From contig ML682029.1 of the NCBI GenBank assembly GCA_007922195.1, positions 3,341,293 through 3,405,292 of the forward strand: 64,000 nucleotides of DNA, written 5' to 3'. Of this stretch, positions 12,197-24,610 are shown in pieces. Made by a program: the position numbers and the translations under genes. Numbering within the stretch: position 1 is the stretch's first letter; each line of letters begins with the position of its first letter. This stretch comes from Podocnemis expansa (taxonomy: Eukaryota; Chordata; Testudines; Podocnemididae). The notes under the pieces are model-generated. The model worked only from the letters and a program-made list of their open reading frames with translations. It was not told the origin of the DNA and made no database searches.

Positions 12197-12655
12197 CATA
12201 GAATCATAGATGATTAGGGCTGGAAGGGACCTCAGGAGGTATCTAGTCCAAACCCCCTGCTCAAGGCAGGACCAACTAAATCATCCCAGCCAGGGCTTTG
12301 TCAAGCCACACTTTAAAAACCCGAAGGATGGAGCTTCCACCACCTCCCTAGGTAACCCATCCCAGTGCTTCACCACCCGCCTAGGGAAAAGGCTTTTCCT
12401 AATCTCCACCTGCACCTCTCCTACTGCAGCTTGAGACCACTGCTCCTTGTTCGATCGTCTGCTACCACTGAGCATGACCTAGCTCCATCCTCCCAGGAAA
12501 CTCCCTTTCCGGTAGTTGAAGGTTGCTAGCAAATCCCCTCTCACTCGTCTCTTCTGCAGACTAAACAAGTCCAGTTCTCACAGCCTCCCCATAAATTATG
12601 TGCTCCAGCCCCCTAATCGATTTTGTTGCCCTCCATTGGACTTTCTCCAACATTT
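12197..12655 (-). mobile_element. CR1 LINE 3' fragment
   Basis: A minus-strand CR1 tail beginning at its 3' end with TAGAATCATAGATGATTAGG and GGCTGGAAGGGACCTC. It continues into a decayed ORF2 C-terminus equivalent to 'RKSLFPRRVVKHW' and 'LPREVVEAPS'. It differs clearly from the young copies at 5885 and 27131, so it belongs to an older subfamily. Confidence 0.85.
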
Positions 12656-12691
12656 GCCTTCAGCTTTGCCATGGTGATGCTGAAAAGGAGG

Positions 12692-12924
12692 GAGAAAACC
12701 CAAGGAGTCGTGTGGCATTTAAAGACTAACAGATTTATTTTTGCATCAGCTACCATTCCATTCTGTGAGTTCACCCATCTTCAAAGCATCTGACGAAGTG
12801 ATATTTTCTCCCATGAAAGCTCATGCAAAAAATAAATCTGTTAGTCTTTAAGTGCCACATGACTCCTTGTTTTTTTTGTTTTTTTTTTGCTGGACTAGAC
12901 TAACACGGCTATCCCTTTGGAAAT
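12692..12924. mobile_element. foldback retroposon family copy
   Basis: The two arms are complementary: CAAGGAGTCGTGTGGCATTT and AAAGACTAACAGATTTATTT on the left, matched by AATAAATCTGTTAGTCTTTA and AGTGCCACATGACTCCTTG on the right, followed by ACTAGACTAACACGGCTATC. It is flanked by a perfect 11-bp duplication, TGAAAAGGAGG (12681-12691 and 12925-12935). Such a long duplication fits target-primed retroposition, not cut-and-paste transposition. Confidence 0.85.
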
Positions 12925-13039
12925 TGAAAAGGAGGAATCTGTGATACACACAGAATTCATTTGTCCCTGACTGGTTGCCATTGAGATCAGTGGGAGTCTT
13001 CGCGTTGACTTGCATGGGAAGTCAGATCAGGCTCTAGGA

Positions 13040-13405
13040 GAGGGGTCTGCCACCTTTGCTGGCCCCCGTGCCTGCTTTGCCCCTCAACCCTTAGCAGATG
13101 CCAGGGGTGGGACCAGGGGCTGTAAGAACGGCACACGTGCTGAGGCTCCTGTCCCCTCCTGGCCCTATCTCCCAGTGGGGCCTGGGGCCACAAAAGCTGT
13201 GTGCACAATGGTCGCTTTTCTCTGCTGAGGGGTGGCAAGAGTGGACAGAAGCTGCAGCAGACGTGTGGCTCTTGCTGCTTCAGGCCCCGCTGGTGGGGGG
13301 AGCTAGCAGGAGAGAGCAGCCACGGTGCTGCAGTGCCGGGAGCCCTGCGTGCTGTTGTGAATGGGCTCGCGTGCCGTCCATGCATGCTGGAGGTTGCCGA
13401 CCCTG
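13040..13405. mobile_element. GC-rich hAT-like element, family CAGGGGTCNGCAACC
   Basis: The left end GAGGGGTCTGCCACCTTTGC and the right end GGTTGCCGACCCTG are inverted repeats. The flanks CTCTAGGA and CACTAGGA agree at 7 of 8 positions. It shares interior landmarks with 48702-49077 (GGGGCCACAAAAG, GGGAGCCCTGCGTGC). Open frames inside it are composition artefacts. Confidence 0.72.
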
Positions 13406-14084
13406 CACTAGGAGAAGCTGCCTTTGTGCATGGTTTAGTTGCTATTTTCCACTGGAATTATTGCACTCTGTAGTTTCCAGAAACGTGTTAGGCTCTGGCC
13501 AGTAAATGCCAATGGCCTCCAAAGAGATTCTATTGAATTGGTGACGTGGAAAAATGAGGGGGCTGGAAAGCCAACAGTGGGGTAAGGGCTAGGAAAGCCC
13601 AAGATGTCAGCAACAAGTTCACATGGTTCCTCTTTTCAGAGGTGGGTTCATCTGAAATGTGCTGTTACTATTACGTGTGTGAGTTCACTGGTGCAACGTT
13701 TGTGGTCCACCGTCCGCATCTGCCTCTTGCCGTTGGCTCGCTCATGGAGAGAAGGAGCAGCAGGGAATTATGAAGTGCAGGGAGCATCCCGCTGAAGCAT
13801 CAGGACAATGGATTGTTCTAATATCTGGGGCGCAGACCCCTGGGATCTATGCTTGGGGAGGCGACTTGACAGTGTGACTTGCCCATGGCCCGGAGATCAC
13901 AGCCAAGCTTGACTGTAAAACTCTGGCAGGACTTTGGCTGAGTGTTGGTTTATGAGGCATGGAAGTGTCTAAATAAGTAAGTCCAGGCTCCAGAATGTGC
14001 CTGATGCATTTATTTGATATGGAACCACCTGTTTTCCAGTACCATTACTTGCTCTCTTAGGACATCCAGTGAGCGCCTCATCAG

Positions 14085-14340
14085 CTGTATTATTCTTATT
14101 TATTTTGGGTAGCGCCTGCAGGCTCCAGTTGAGGTCAGGCCCTCTTGAGTTCAGTGCTCTCCATATACGAGTATGAAACAGTCCCTGCCCCTCAGAGTTT
14201 ACATGCTGAATAAAGAAAGGCAAGGCAGGGAAGTTGTCCTGCTCTTACAGAAGGGAAACTGAGGCCCATAGATGCTGAAGGAGGCTTTAACAGAGCCATA
14301 AAGTGAATGCACCTTCTTACAAGTCCCAGGCCAGTGCCTT
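14085..14340. mobile_element. ancient SINE-like repeat
   Basis: Contains GGTAGCGCCTGCAGGCTCCA and CAGTCCCTGCCCCTCAGAGT, followed by a MIR-like GGGAAACTGAGGCCCA segment. Similar to 9988-10150 and 58892-58990. Confidence 0.5.
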
Positions 14341-16035
14341 CCCCACAAGGCCCAGTCTTCTTGCCTGAGCCATAACACTCGCATGAAGGAGAAGTTTGAT
14401 AAATGAGCCCTCAGGACAAGCATTCTGCCAAGAATGTGAAAGATTTCCACACCAAAGCGAAGCAGAATTATTTAGTATTGCATGAGCAGGTGGGTGGTGC
14501 GACCAGCTAAGGAAGAAATACTTTAAATATGTATGGTTTTGCTGAAAACCTGGAGCTCAAAAACCTCTGCTCTCAGGTCCCTCTTCATCCCTGGTGCAAA
14601 GTGACTATTTGGGGACTTGTTTCATCCAGCTAGCACTGAAGAGTATGAGGCTCCATAATAAAAATGCTTCTCTGGCTGCCTTAACAATACATTGCAACTT
14701 CAGCCTGGCGTGACTATATCTATGGAGAAGAGAGCAGCTTGGTAGCCGAGGCCAGGACAGCTCTGGTTTCACTTGGAAGGAGCCAGTTGATTACAGTTGC
14801 AATAGGGGCTTGACTGTGAGGACATATAGCTTCTTGGGATTGGATGGAGGCCACCAGTTGGATGACTGCATTTATTTCTTCTAGAAGGAGCTCAGGCCCA
14901 GCTCCTTAAAGGGATTTAGGCTCCTAACTCCCATTGGACTCAAGGGAGCAGGGCCTCAGATACAACAGAGGCAAGCACAGCAGAGTACAGCATAAAGGCC
15001 GTAGGACGCTACCCAAGAGCTCACGTCTAGGGGACTACAGACTAACCCTGCAGCTAGGCAGCGCGTCCGGTCACCGCTATATGGGATACCTACCGAAGGG
15101 CTCATTTGGAAAAGGCAGATTTCCAGATGCCACCAGGAAGAATCACATCCACAAGCTATGATCACCCAATGACGGACAAGGTGCTCTGAACCTGGCAGTT
15201 CATTGGTTGGCTGTGTCATCACCTGACTTCCAGTTGGCGTGCCGTGGGAGGCAACGCTTGGTGAAGGATCCAAGAAATTTCTCTCCGGCACCCAGCTGAA
15301 CTCAGCTCTGGTTAAACTCCTCGGCTCTATGACCGAGTCGACTGCAGACTCTGAATGACTCTGGCTCCAAACAGGACAGGTACTTAGCTGCCCACCTGAG
15401 CCCAGTTCAAACCAGTGATGCAGAGATGAATGTTTTTCTTGCTTTTCATTCTGGGATGGGCTGAGGTGGAAGCACCTTCCTCACCAAGAGCCGCCACTCA
15501 CGTCCAACCTCCTGGCCGCCACAAGAATATACCAGGCTATTGCTTGGTCCCGCTTGTCTGTACTCACTGCCATAATAATGGCTGGATCTTGATCAAATTA
15601 CGCAAATAGCCCAGTCCTGTCATCTCACAGACCAGTTGCTTTCGTCAAGGTCATTAAGAAACTATCCAAGCTCACTAAGAAACTAGCCATGGGCATTTTA
15701 ATCCAAGATTAGTCAATCCCCCTATTCCCCCCTTCTCCAGTGCTTTCTTACCGAATTCATACTGCTACCCTTCAAAAACAATCTGCGACAGAGAAACGCC
15801 TTGAGGAGGACTGCACCACTGAAAGCAGACTAGCAGGTCTATCGTGGACAAGGCTGTAGCTGGTCTGTGTCAATGATCCTAGCACTGAACTGTTTCTTGA
15901 AACTCCAGAAGTGCTGAAATCTGGATTTATGTACTACGTATGTGATTACTGTCTGCCACTGAGAGTATATGACATGCCAAGTAAGTTTCCCATTCTACTC
16001 AGCGCTGGAGAGGCCTCAACTGTGTCTATTTTTTT
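14341..16035. other. no gene recognised
   Basis: Mixed sequence with no supportable exon, RNA gene or clear element boundary. Confidence 0.45.
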
Positions 16036-16139
16036 GCAGGGGGGGGCGCATTTAGGAAAGAGAGGGACACGTTAGTGAGAGTTCAGAGGCAGAGGCACTG
16101 CTACTCTGAAAAGAGATTTGGGGCACAAGCTGCCAATCT

Positions 16140-16480
16140 TGTCCCCCCACATACCTTAGCACAGCCATGCATACACCCCTTTCCCCCCCGACCGGGGTGT
16201 GGGCACCTTCCCCTGCGCCCCCCCCCACCCAGCCCCAGTTGCATGCCCCTTCTCCTGCCCCCAGAGCTCTTCCTCTGTCCCCCCCTTTCCCTGGGCCACA
16301 CACTTGAGCCCTGGCTGCATGCACCTTCCCCTACCCCCCCAGCCCTCTGCACCCCATGGCGCCTTTCCTTGCCCCCCCCCAGCCCCATGCATCCTGATCC
16401 TGAGCCTCCTCCCTTGTGCCTTCTACCCAGCCCCATGCCCAGCTCCCTCGGTTCCCTTGGCCCAGCACAGCACTTAGCTT
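16140..16480. repeat. C-rich low-complexity tract
   Basis: The plus strand is dominated by C with runs such as CCCCCCC and repeated CAGCCC and CTTCCCCTG words. The proline-rich open frames on plus and glycine-rich frames on minus follow from this composition and carry no domain. Confidence 0.7.
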
Positions 16481-16680
16481 TGCTAGATCCAGGGAGCCTG
16501 CAGACGCTGGATCAGCCAGGGCTGGTTTAGTTTTCCCACCCTGGGCCATGCACCTGGGAGTGCACCAAGGAGGGAAATTTAAAATGGCCCCATCAACCAC
16601 AGCTTCCTGGCACAGCTTGGGATACTGGCACATTTGGGATCCATGCTCAGTGCCACTGGCCAAAGTTGAGCAACAGAAAT

Positions 16681-17290
16681 GACAAGGTTTAGAAAACCGG
16701 ACCAGTGAGGAAAAGTTAAAAAAGCTGGGCCTTAGTCTGGGAATAGAAGAGTTAGGGGCAAACCTAATAACAGCTTTCAAATGTGTTAAGGGCTGCTATA
16801 AAGAGGAGGGGGCTCGTTTGCTCTCCACAGCCATTGAAGGTAGGACAGCAAGTAAAGGGCTTAATTGGCATCAAAGGAAAAAGTTTCTAAACATGAGGCT
16901 AATTAAATGCTGGAAAAGGCTGCTAAGGAGGGGTGTGGACCTACCATCATTGGGGGTTTTATGAACAGGGTGGACGAACACATGTCAGGGGTGGTCTAGG
17001 TCAGGGGTCTCAAACTCAAATCACCACGAGGGCCGCATGAGGGCTAGTACATTAGCCCAAGGGCCACACCGCTGAAACCTTTTCATACAACAATATTGCA
17101 AATATCAGTAACAATAGTGTCATTGCAGGCCACAGGAAATAGGTTTAAGGGCCACATGTGGCCCGTGGGCCATGTGTCTGAGACCCCTGGTCTAGGTTTA
17201 CTTGGTACTGCTACAGTCCAGGAGACTGGATCTGATGCCTTAGCGAGGTTCTTTCCAGCCCTACATGGCTATGATGCTGTGTTTCTATGT
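16681..17290 (+). mobile_element. CR1 LINE 3' fragment, split by a hAT element
   Basis: A plus-strand CR1 tail: AAAAGCTGGGCCTTAGTCTG, then an equivalent of '[12 protein letters not shown]' (GGCTGCTATAAAGAGGAGGG), ending in the CR1 3' UTR TTTCCAGCCCTACATGGCTA. It is interrupted at 17002-17189 by a later hAT insertion. Removing that insert and one copy of its duplication restores CR1 continuity. Confidence 0.85.
17002..17189. mobile_element. hAT-like element, family CAGGGGTCTCAAACTC, nested in CR1
   Basis: 188 bp with CAGGGGTCTCAAACTC and GTCTGAGACCCCTG ends and a perfect 8-bp duplication, GTCTAGGT (16994-17001 and 17190-17197). The duplication is itself part of the CR1 sequence, proving insertion into a pre-existing CR1. 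Confidence 0.93.
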
Positions 17291-18074
17291 AGAGCTCACA
17301 TATAACACACTGAAACACACACACATAAAGCATATGGAACCAGCTGGACATTTTTAGGTATGTGGAATATAATAGCCTAGCTTGGAATTAGGATCAGCCA
17401 TCATTACATATGTGAAAAATAGCATGGGATCATAGACATTAGCGATGACAAAGCCCTGTTAGGTCATCCAAGTCAGGTCTGGATTAAGACGTAAGTGCAA
17501 TTGCCCATGTTTCGTCACTCAGCTCCTGGAGGCATTGGATCATGTCAGTTTTCATTTAAAAAAGAACGAGGAATGGTTTGTCTACAGAGGAAGCTATAGC
17601 AGAACAGCTCCTCCTGATTAACTCCTTGTGTGAATCTTTTATTCCAGAATATGAGTGCTTCATTTCAAATAAAATCTTGCTCTACTTCTAAAGTGCTTTA
17701 AACTAATTTGGAGTAAGGCATTGTGAGGCTGGAATGAGAGCATCCACACATGGTATTAATCAGGAAGAGTTAATCTGCTGTAAATTCAGACCCTGCCTTT
17801 CCAGATTCGTTCTAGCCTTGATGGCAGTGAAGAAAAGGTTGAAAATGTGACCAATCCAGTGGCTCCCATCTGAGCTTCAAGGCAGCCCAGCACCATAATG
17901 TTGAGAGGTGTTCACCCCTGGATTTTGCTCCCAGAGACGTCCGACGCTACCCCTTTGGATGGGCTGTGTATGGGGGCAGTGGACCTGGCTCACCTACCCC
18001 CACAGCCACCCCCCCCACTTCTGGTGAGAAGAAGGGCACCTCTGGCCCCTCTGAGAGAGGGACCACCACCACTG

Positions 18075-18190
18075 CCTGTGCTTGAATCCTTGCCTGGGCT
18101 CATTTGGTTGGGTTTGGCTCCACTTTGAGCAGGGATTAGACTAGATGAGTCCCTGAGGTCCTTTCCAACCCCCATCTCCCATGATTTATT
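18075..18190 (+). mobile_element. CR1 3' tail
   Basis: Contains GGGATTAGACTAGATGAGTC and CTGAGGTCCTTTCCAACCCC, the conserved CR1 3' UTR text on the plus strand. 5'-truncated. Confidence 0.75.
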
Positions 18191-18834
18191 GAGGGAGTGG
18201 CACCAGGGCATGGGGGCAAGGTTATGAGGGGCCATGTCTCAATGTGCCTGCACCTCTGGATCACTGTAATCTAGCCCAGCCCCTTGCTAAGGTAGCTTTA
18301 TTCCCTCCACCCTGTGACAGTTTTGAACGTTCCCACTGATGCACCTTGCCAGCTCTTTCCTTGGGCCGATCACACTCAACAGTTGAATGCAGCCTCTGTG
18401 AGCCAGGCTTTGCTGCTGCTTTGTTTAAATGCTCCCTTGCGCATGATTTCCTCCCCAATATTCTGATGTAAACCCCACTGTGCCATGCCTTATCTTCACC
18501 TCCATCCTCAGCATGTGAACTTTTCAGTTATTAATAGACTATCTTGTCCCTCTGTTAACTGCAGCCATCTGGTCAGACTTGCCTCATACGTGTTGCCAGT
18601 CAGCCCCCATTTGAGCTTTGTCATGGCTCTTCCCTCAACTCCCTCCAATCGATCAATAGTTTTCTGGTAAGGCAGCACCCGACACTAGATGCAATGCTTC
18701 AGATATGGTCTGTCCTGATCTATACAGAGAGTGACACTGTTACCGCCCCCTCCCAGAGAGTCTGCGAGCTCAATCCATTCTGGAAGCCACGTTCTTCACT
18801 GAGAAAGTTGGGGTGATTCTGGAGCAGATCTGTG

Positions 18835-18905
18835 GCCTGTTCAGTGCAGGAGAGCAGATAGGATGATCAAATGGGGCCCTTCTGGCCTTTGAAACCATGA
18901 AAAAA
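18835..18905 (+). mobile_element. CR1-like 3' tail, old
   Basis: GCAGATAGGATGATCAAATG and GGGCCCTTCTGGCCTTTGAA resemble the GATCAnAATGGTCCCTTCTGGCC tail of an older CR1 group, also seen at 61640-61698. Confidence 0.6.
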
Positions 18906-21192
18906 CCCCTCACTGATAGTTCAGTCATATCGTCGCAGCCACCATGTGATGCATTTTAGTACCCAGAGCGATACTGAACTGGCGTTTTGCTGGCATGGTT
19001 GCTTTGAACACACAAGGCTAATTTGCTGTCCACTTGTGCCTTCCTGCATCCCAGTTATTCCCTCTCCCCTTGTGGTCCAGATTATTTACCCCTCTCCCCT
19101 TCCTCCTTAATACATGAGATGGAATTCTTCCAAACTGGGACCATCTGTGGCCATTTGCAAAGAGTACCGACAGCCGCCAACAGAAATTCAATCCTACTCC
19201 ATCTTTCTGAGAAGCTATGGAATCACCTTCCGATGGTCACAGCCTCGAGTGACAGCGTTCATGTGCTGCCCATGAACGGGCTAATTTGGAAACAGCAGCT
19301 CTCAGAAGTTGGTAGGAAGAAGTACGCCCATGCGGTGTGAGCAACCAAACTTGTTCTGAAGTGGGAGTTTCTCTTCACCTAATGTTTCATCGGTTGGGTG
19401 GGTCACCTCCATATCTCCAAACCCCTGCTGCTTTCTTGTGGAAAGTCATCGGGCTAAAACTTGCACGAATCACTCGATTTAGGAGCAGATCATGAAAGTC
19501 ATGAAACTTGAGATCCACCAGGACAGCTAGGGAAGCATAAAGATATGGATTTATACTACAGAAGGTGAGAATTGCTGGACTCTGGTGTCATATTTATTGT
19601 GAAATGCCATCAGCATTAGCAGAAAACAGCTCCTGGGTTCGGTGCTGCTCCCACTGAAGTTCACGATGATCAGGCTCAGCCTGGTTAATTTCAGGTCATT
19701 ATCCACTGTGTTGCTCGCATGCAATATACTGTAAATAGTTTTACATTCACCTTGAAAGGACACCCTGTTTCAGGAGTCATGTCTTGCATCACATCACAAG
19801 GAGGAAGGTTTTAAAGAGAAAATTGCATCCCTTTCCTCCAGAGTGGTGGAACCAAGGGCCTGTGTGGGGTCTAGTTCCTTACCAATGGACATATTGTGGG
19901 GCTGATTATGGGAAACCCTTCTGCCGGGTGGAGTCATGAGCAACAAGGGCCAGGTTCAATATTTATGGGGTTCTTTTTGACAATATAACACAAAACTGGC
20001 TTAGGACCCCAGCCACTAAACTGGTAAAATTACATACCGCCTGGGGACACCTCTAAGAGATAGTACTTCCACTCTCACAAGAAATGAGTCTGTGTATGGA
20101 AAAGAAGACTTTTAATAAAAGGGAAAAGGAACCAGGTATTAATTTGGGAAAACACCACTGGCATGATTCAAAACCACATGACTATGAGCAAAACATCCAC
20201 CTCCAAATACATTAACCAGGGTCCTTTTTCCACAGTGTCTCACCTTGTGGTGCACAAATCAACCAATGCTCTTTTAACTTGCCATTCCTCTCCCCATCCA
20301 CCACGCTCAACTCACAGTTGTTCTCCTTGTCCAGTGAGGACCCAGCAGTTCAGGGATGCATTTGCAAGAGTTTACCTCCCACACCAGCGGTAGAAAGGAG
20401 GAAGAGAAAGACATTGAGAAATGCGGCTGCTGCCGCGCCATTCATGCTGCATGGCTCATCCTGCCGCTGGCTACCCTGCTGTCAGCTGCTGTACTTCAGC
20501 CTCTTGGGATATCTTGAGGTCCCACCACTGAACAAAGCTCTTGTGGCTTCAGCTGTTAGTGGTTTAGCCTCCTTGCTAGCGCAGTCTGGGCAGCCTCTTT
20601 CACCAGACACCTTCCCAAAAGCAAAGTTTGTACTTTGCCTTGATTATCAGTAATGTCAGCTCCATCAGTCCACAACAGAAGACTCGTACTTAAGTCTTAA
20701 TCAGTTCTGTCCTCAAACAGTGGAGGAAGGGAGGGTCAAGCGGCACCCAGAGCCCAAACCAACAGCTCTCACCTTCTGTCGTCTCCACTGGCCTGCTGCC
20801 TCTGCTTAGCAAATGTAGTGAAGGTGAGCATGAACCTCTCAACCAGGACATGTCACAAGCCATTCTGCTGCCCTTGGGTCACATAAGAATGAACTCTTTT
20901 CTACCCTGCACCCAATAACAAAGAGACTTGCAAGTCAACCCCAACTCAAAAAGATTATACGGGCAAAGCAGCTCCATCATGACATGCACCGAGGTGGCGT
21001 GGGAATATCTATATAAGCAAGGTCGGTTCCTGAGGTCTTTTCCTCCTCCTCATCACTAGAGGCCAGAAGAGCTCATTCAGGCCCTGCCTACAGGTGTTTC
21101 TACTCAGTATAGCTCGGCAAGGCTCAGGTGGGACTCAGCGGCAGGCAGCGGACATACACAAGAGTGGAACCTGGAGGAGAGGCTGGAGCAAC
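18906..21192. other. no gene recognised; possible old retroelement piece at about 19.97-20.26 kb
   Basis: No exon is supported. The stretch around 19970-20260 (CACAAAACTGGCTTAGGACC, then CTTTTAATAAAAGGGAAAAG) has the look of an antisense LTR fragment, but I saw no second copy or boundary here to prove it. Confidence 0.3.
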
Positions 21193-21200
21193 CATTATGG

Positions 21201-21431
21201 CAGTGGTTCCCAACCTTTTCACTGCTGTGGCACACCTTGAGGCCTTCAGTTATGCTGTGGCACACTGCCATTATAAATTCATGACTATTCAAATTAACTT
21301 ATGAATATTCATGAGCCACAGCACCCTGTTTTGGGGGGAACGCCCGGCCAGGACACATGCAGCAGCAGCTCTGGCTCAGGTGATTCCCGTGGCACACCAG
21401 TGTGCCACAGTGCACTGGTTGGGAACCACTG
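21201..21431. mobile_element. hAT-like element, family CAGTGGTTCCCAACC
   Basis: The ends CAGTGGTTCCCAACC and GGTTGGGAACCACTG are perfect inverted repeats. It is flanked by a perfect 8-bp duplication, CATTATGG (21193-21200 and 21432-21439). Internal GTGGCACAC words recur near both ends. Non-coding. Confidence 0.95.
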
Positions 21432-21439
21432 CATTATGG

Positions 21440-22660
21440 TACACGAGATCTGATTCTCTTCCAGGAAGCAGATAGGCTTTGCTGGCTCAACCCCATCCTG
21501 TCTTCTAGCCACTTCAGGCCCCGGCAGAGACATTTGACCTGGAAAAGGGGCAGGAGCATATGTTGGGGTGGAGAATGGGACAGGGCACCAGCACCCGGGT
21601 GTGGGGACGTGGAGTCAGTGCTCAAGGTCACAGGCACTGAGGATGCACAGCAACAGACGGCAGCAACTGTTGAGTAATTGTCATGGGACTGGCAGTAGGA
21701 GATACTGGGACTCAGCCTGGAGCCAGCTCTTGCTCTCCACCCTGCAGTCTCAATAGATCCCACTGCTCCCCCTTATTGCTCTCTGACCCCCTAATCCATT
21801 TGTCTTTCTGTATGCCACCTAGAGCATAATTCAAATAGGGGAATTGCATCATTGCCAGTTCTTTTGATTTTTTTATCATGTGTCTCATTGGTGTTACAGC
21901 CCTGCCATCTAGAACCACGTGATTTTTGCAATAGTCTCAGCTTTCATTTGTCGTAAAAAAAAAGTAATTGCCCTTATGGTTTTAGGAAAAAAAAATCGGC
22001 ATGACTCAAATACAACCATAAGACTCAAAAGCCAGAAGGCAAATGAAAAGTCCCCAAAGGTCTGTTTTTTTTTTTTAACTCACATTTTTTAAGTCATTCT
22101 CAGGGGTTTTGAGGCTCTGCGTTAAGACATATTGTACACACTGGGTTGCACATGCTGGGTTTGTTTGCTTTCTTTTAAAAAGGTCTTTCTAAGAGGACAC
22201 ATTTAAGCACTTATGGACTTTCCATAATGCTCCCCATTTAAAATAATGCCACCACCCACATGTCTCAAAAGCAGTCTGCTCTCCAGTAGACTGTTGTGCC
22301 CTAAAAATCTCCTCTATCATACAATCAAATCAACTAGAGAAACTCAATTATAGTGGCATGACATTTCCAAGGAAACGTGGAGGATACATTCCAGTCATAC
22401 TTTGGTCCTACCAAAGCAGTTCAGATGGTAAATCAATAGGAGACATTTAAAGCTAGATTTGTTTTTAAAAATCAAGTTATCAATTTCCCGTTATGTCCAA
22501 CTTCCTAGAGCACTGATGGGAAATTCTAGCTATATTTAATACACCCAGTTCAGGAATAAACGTGTATCCACAGGGCAGGATTTGCGTCTGGTAACAACAA
22601 GTGATAATTATTTTGTGCAAATCACATCTTCCAGCTATACGAACATTTACTTTGACCGTT
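21440..22660. other. no gene recognised
   Basis: No supportable exon. Poly-A and poly-T runs occur near 21950-22080 without clear element ends. Confidence 0.45.
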
Positions 22661-22790
22661 CTATTGCCCCAATATTCTAGATGGGGAAACAAACATTGAG
22701 GTTAAGCGAATTGCACAGGAATTGGGTATAGGACCTTCATACCCGGATTCCCAGTGCCCCGATCTACTCACTGCAGACTACTCACCCGAA
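22661..22790 (-). mobile_element. MIR-like SINE fragment
   Basis: GATGGGGAAACAAACATTGA, GGTTAAGCGAATTGCACAGG and a following CCCGGATTCCCAGTGCCCCG track the antisense MIR core. Diverged. Confidence 0.6.
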
Positions 22791-23966
22791 AGGTCTCACG
22801 GGCATCCAAGAATTCAGCATTTGTAAGGATGGTGAAGGGTGGCCAACCGGGCAACTTACTAAATCATTCATTAGCACCAAAGGACGAGACTCTCAAACAC
22901 AGTTAGGTGTCTAACTCCCACTGGCACTCAGCACTTCTGAAAGTCACCACTTTTATTTAGGAACCTAGGGTCAGGCTATAGACTTTTTGTTTGTTTCCTT
23001 GTTTTTATAAACAGTCAGCAAACAGCATCTTTCCTGCAGTGCAAAGGAAATTTCTGCTTCTCACATTCTTAGGCAGCCGCAGTATCCTTAGGCCAGGAAA
23101 TCAGAGTTCAGCGAGAACCCCAGATCTTTGTTAGTGGGCTAAAAACCAATACAGTCAGAGTGGGGTGGGGCATCACTGACTAACAAGCCTCAGACTGTAC
23201 CGCTTGCTAGCCAAGAGGGTTCAGACTGGCGGGAGCTGCCTCTCTCCCAGGCGGTCCAGTCCTAGACATTCCTTGTGCACTTCACGGTCCTGCTTTATTG
23301 CCTCAGTTTCTACAAATCACATGGTTTGTATTTAATGGCACTGACGTGACAGTCCTTGACTTCCTAGCCATGAGGTGCGTAGGTTCTCAAAGGCCCGGCA
23401 TGCTCTATGGCTGTGCAGAGCGGCCCTTGCAATGCTTTGCTCTACTTCTGCCCATGATGGACACAGCAACAAGAAAACCATTGACAGGATGCTCACTCAG
23501 AAAATGCCCACAGGCACATGGCATGACACCATTATAAGGGGACTCCAGAGCTGCTGCTGTTTATAATCAATCAGGAGGATCTGAGTTCTAGTCCTAATGG
23601 TGCTGGCCTAGCTGTTCACCGCATCAGCTATTGGGAATTCCTGTCCGCCAACAGATTTTTCTGGCATTATCATTCCAGCTATGAAGCTGGGCAAATGGCA
23701 ACACAGAGATGCTGAGGGATTTGGCAGAGGTCCCTTAGCAACTCATGGACAGAATCATGAAAGGGTGGGAACAGACCCTCCAAGTGGCCGGTCTTCCCAA
23801 ATGGAATGAGGAGGAATGGTTTTCTTCTGGTCATGGCCCCTTCCCTCATTTCAATTACAGGTGCTGCCATAATGCCTGTGAAGATTGCAGTATTGGTGTT
23901 GTCAACACAGGAGTACTGCAGGATCACAGCTTGCTTCCATTGCTTCGGAGCGGTCCACACTGTGGT

Positions 23967-24610
23967 ACGGATTCATAGACTTTAACGTCAGATGGGATCG
24001 TGTACGGAGTAGTGAAGGCCACAGCATCTCACCCAAGCATTCCTGTCATATGCTCCTACAACAGCCTATGACTGAACATTTCCAGAAGGGTAGCCATGTT
24101 AGTCTGTGTATAGGAAAAAACAACGGTGGGCCTGTGGCATCTTAGATTAGCAGATTTCTTTGGGCCTAAGCTTTTGTGGGCTCCAACCCACTTGCAACTG
24201 AAAACATGGGTTGGAGCCCACAAAAGCTTATGCCTGAAGAAATGTTAGTCTTAAGGTGCCACAGGACTCCTGCTGTTTTTAGCCTGTGACTGAGTCCCTG
24301 AAATCCTCAAATCATGGTTTAAAGACTTCAACGTGCAAAGAATCTAGCGGTAAGTGACCCATGCTGCGTAGGAAGGTGAAAAAAACCCAAGTCCTCTGCC
24401 GATCTGGGGGAAAAAAATGCCTTTGCAAACCCAGATATAGCAATCAGCTAAAGCCTGACCATGTGGGCAAGACTCACCAGCCAGACACCTGAATGAATGA
24501 TCTATATGGTAACTCGAAACTGCACCCATCAAATGTCCCATCACAGGCGGTTGGTCATACTTACTACTAATAGGCCAAGATCAGTTAATTTTTCACCCTG
24601 CACTTCTGAG
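23967..24610 (-). mobile_element. old CR1-like 3' UTR, split by a foldback retroposon
   Basis: ATTCATAGACTTTAACGTCA and GATGGGATCGTG, then GTGAAGGCCACAGCATCTCA, GACTCACCAGCCAGACACC and CTAATAGGCCAAGATCAGTT match the same ordered landmarks at 53378-53760. It is interrupted at 24076-24280 by a younger insertion. Confidence 0.7.
24076..24280. mobile_element. foldback retroposon family copy (CCAACCC subfamily)
   Basis: The left arm has GGGTAGCCATGTTAGTCTG, GCCTGTGGCATCTTAG and CTTTTGTGGGCTCCAACCCA; the right arm is its complement, ending GGTGCCACAGGACTCCTGC. It is flanked by AGCCTATGACTGA (24063-24075) and AGCCTGTGACTGA (24281-24293), a 13-bp duplication with one mismatch. The arms meet at a short loop around GCAACTGAAAACATG. 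Confidence 0.85.

Noticed and set aside
16075..16530. 151-codon proline-rich frame on plus and glycine-rich frames on minus
   Set aside because: Low-complexity C-rich DNA keeps several frames open at once, and no domain is visible.
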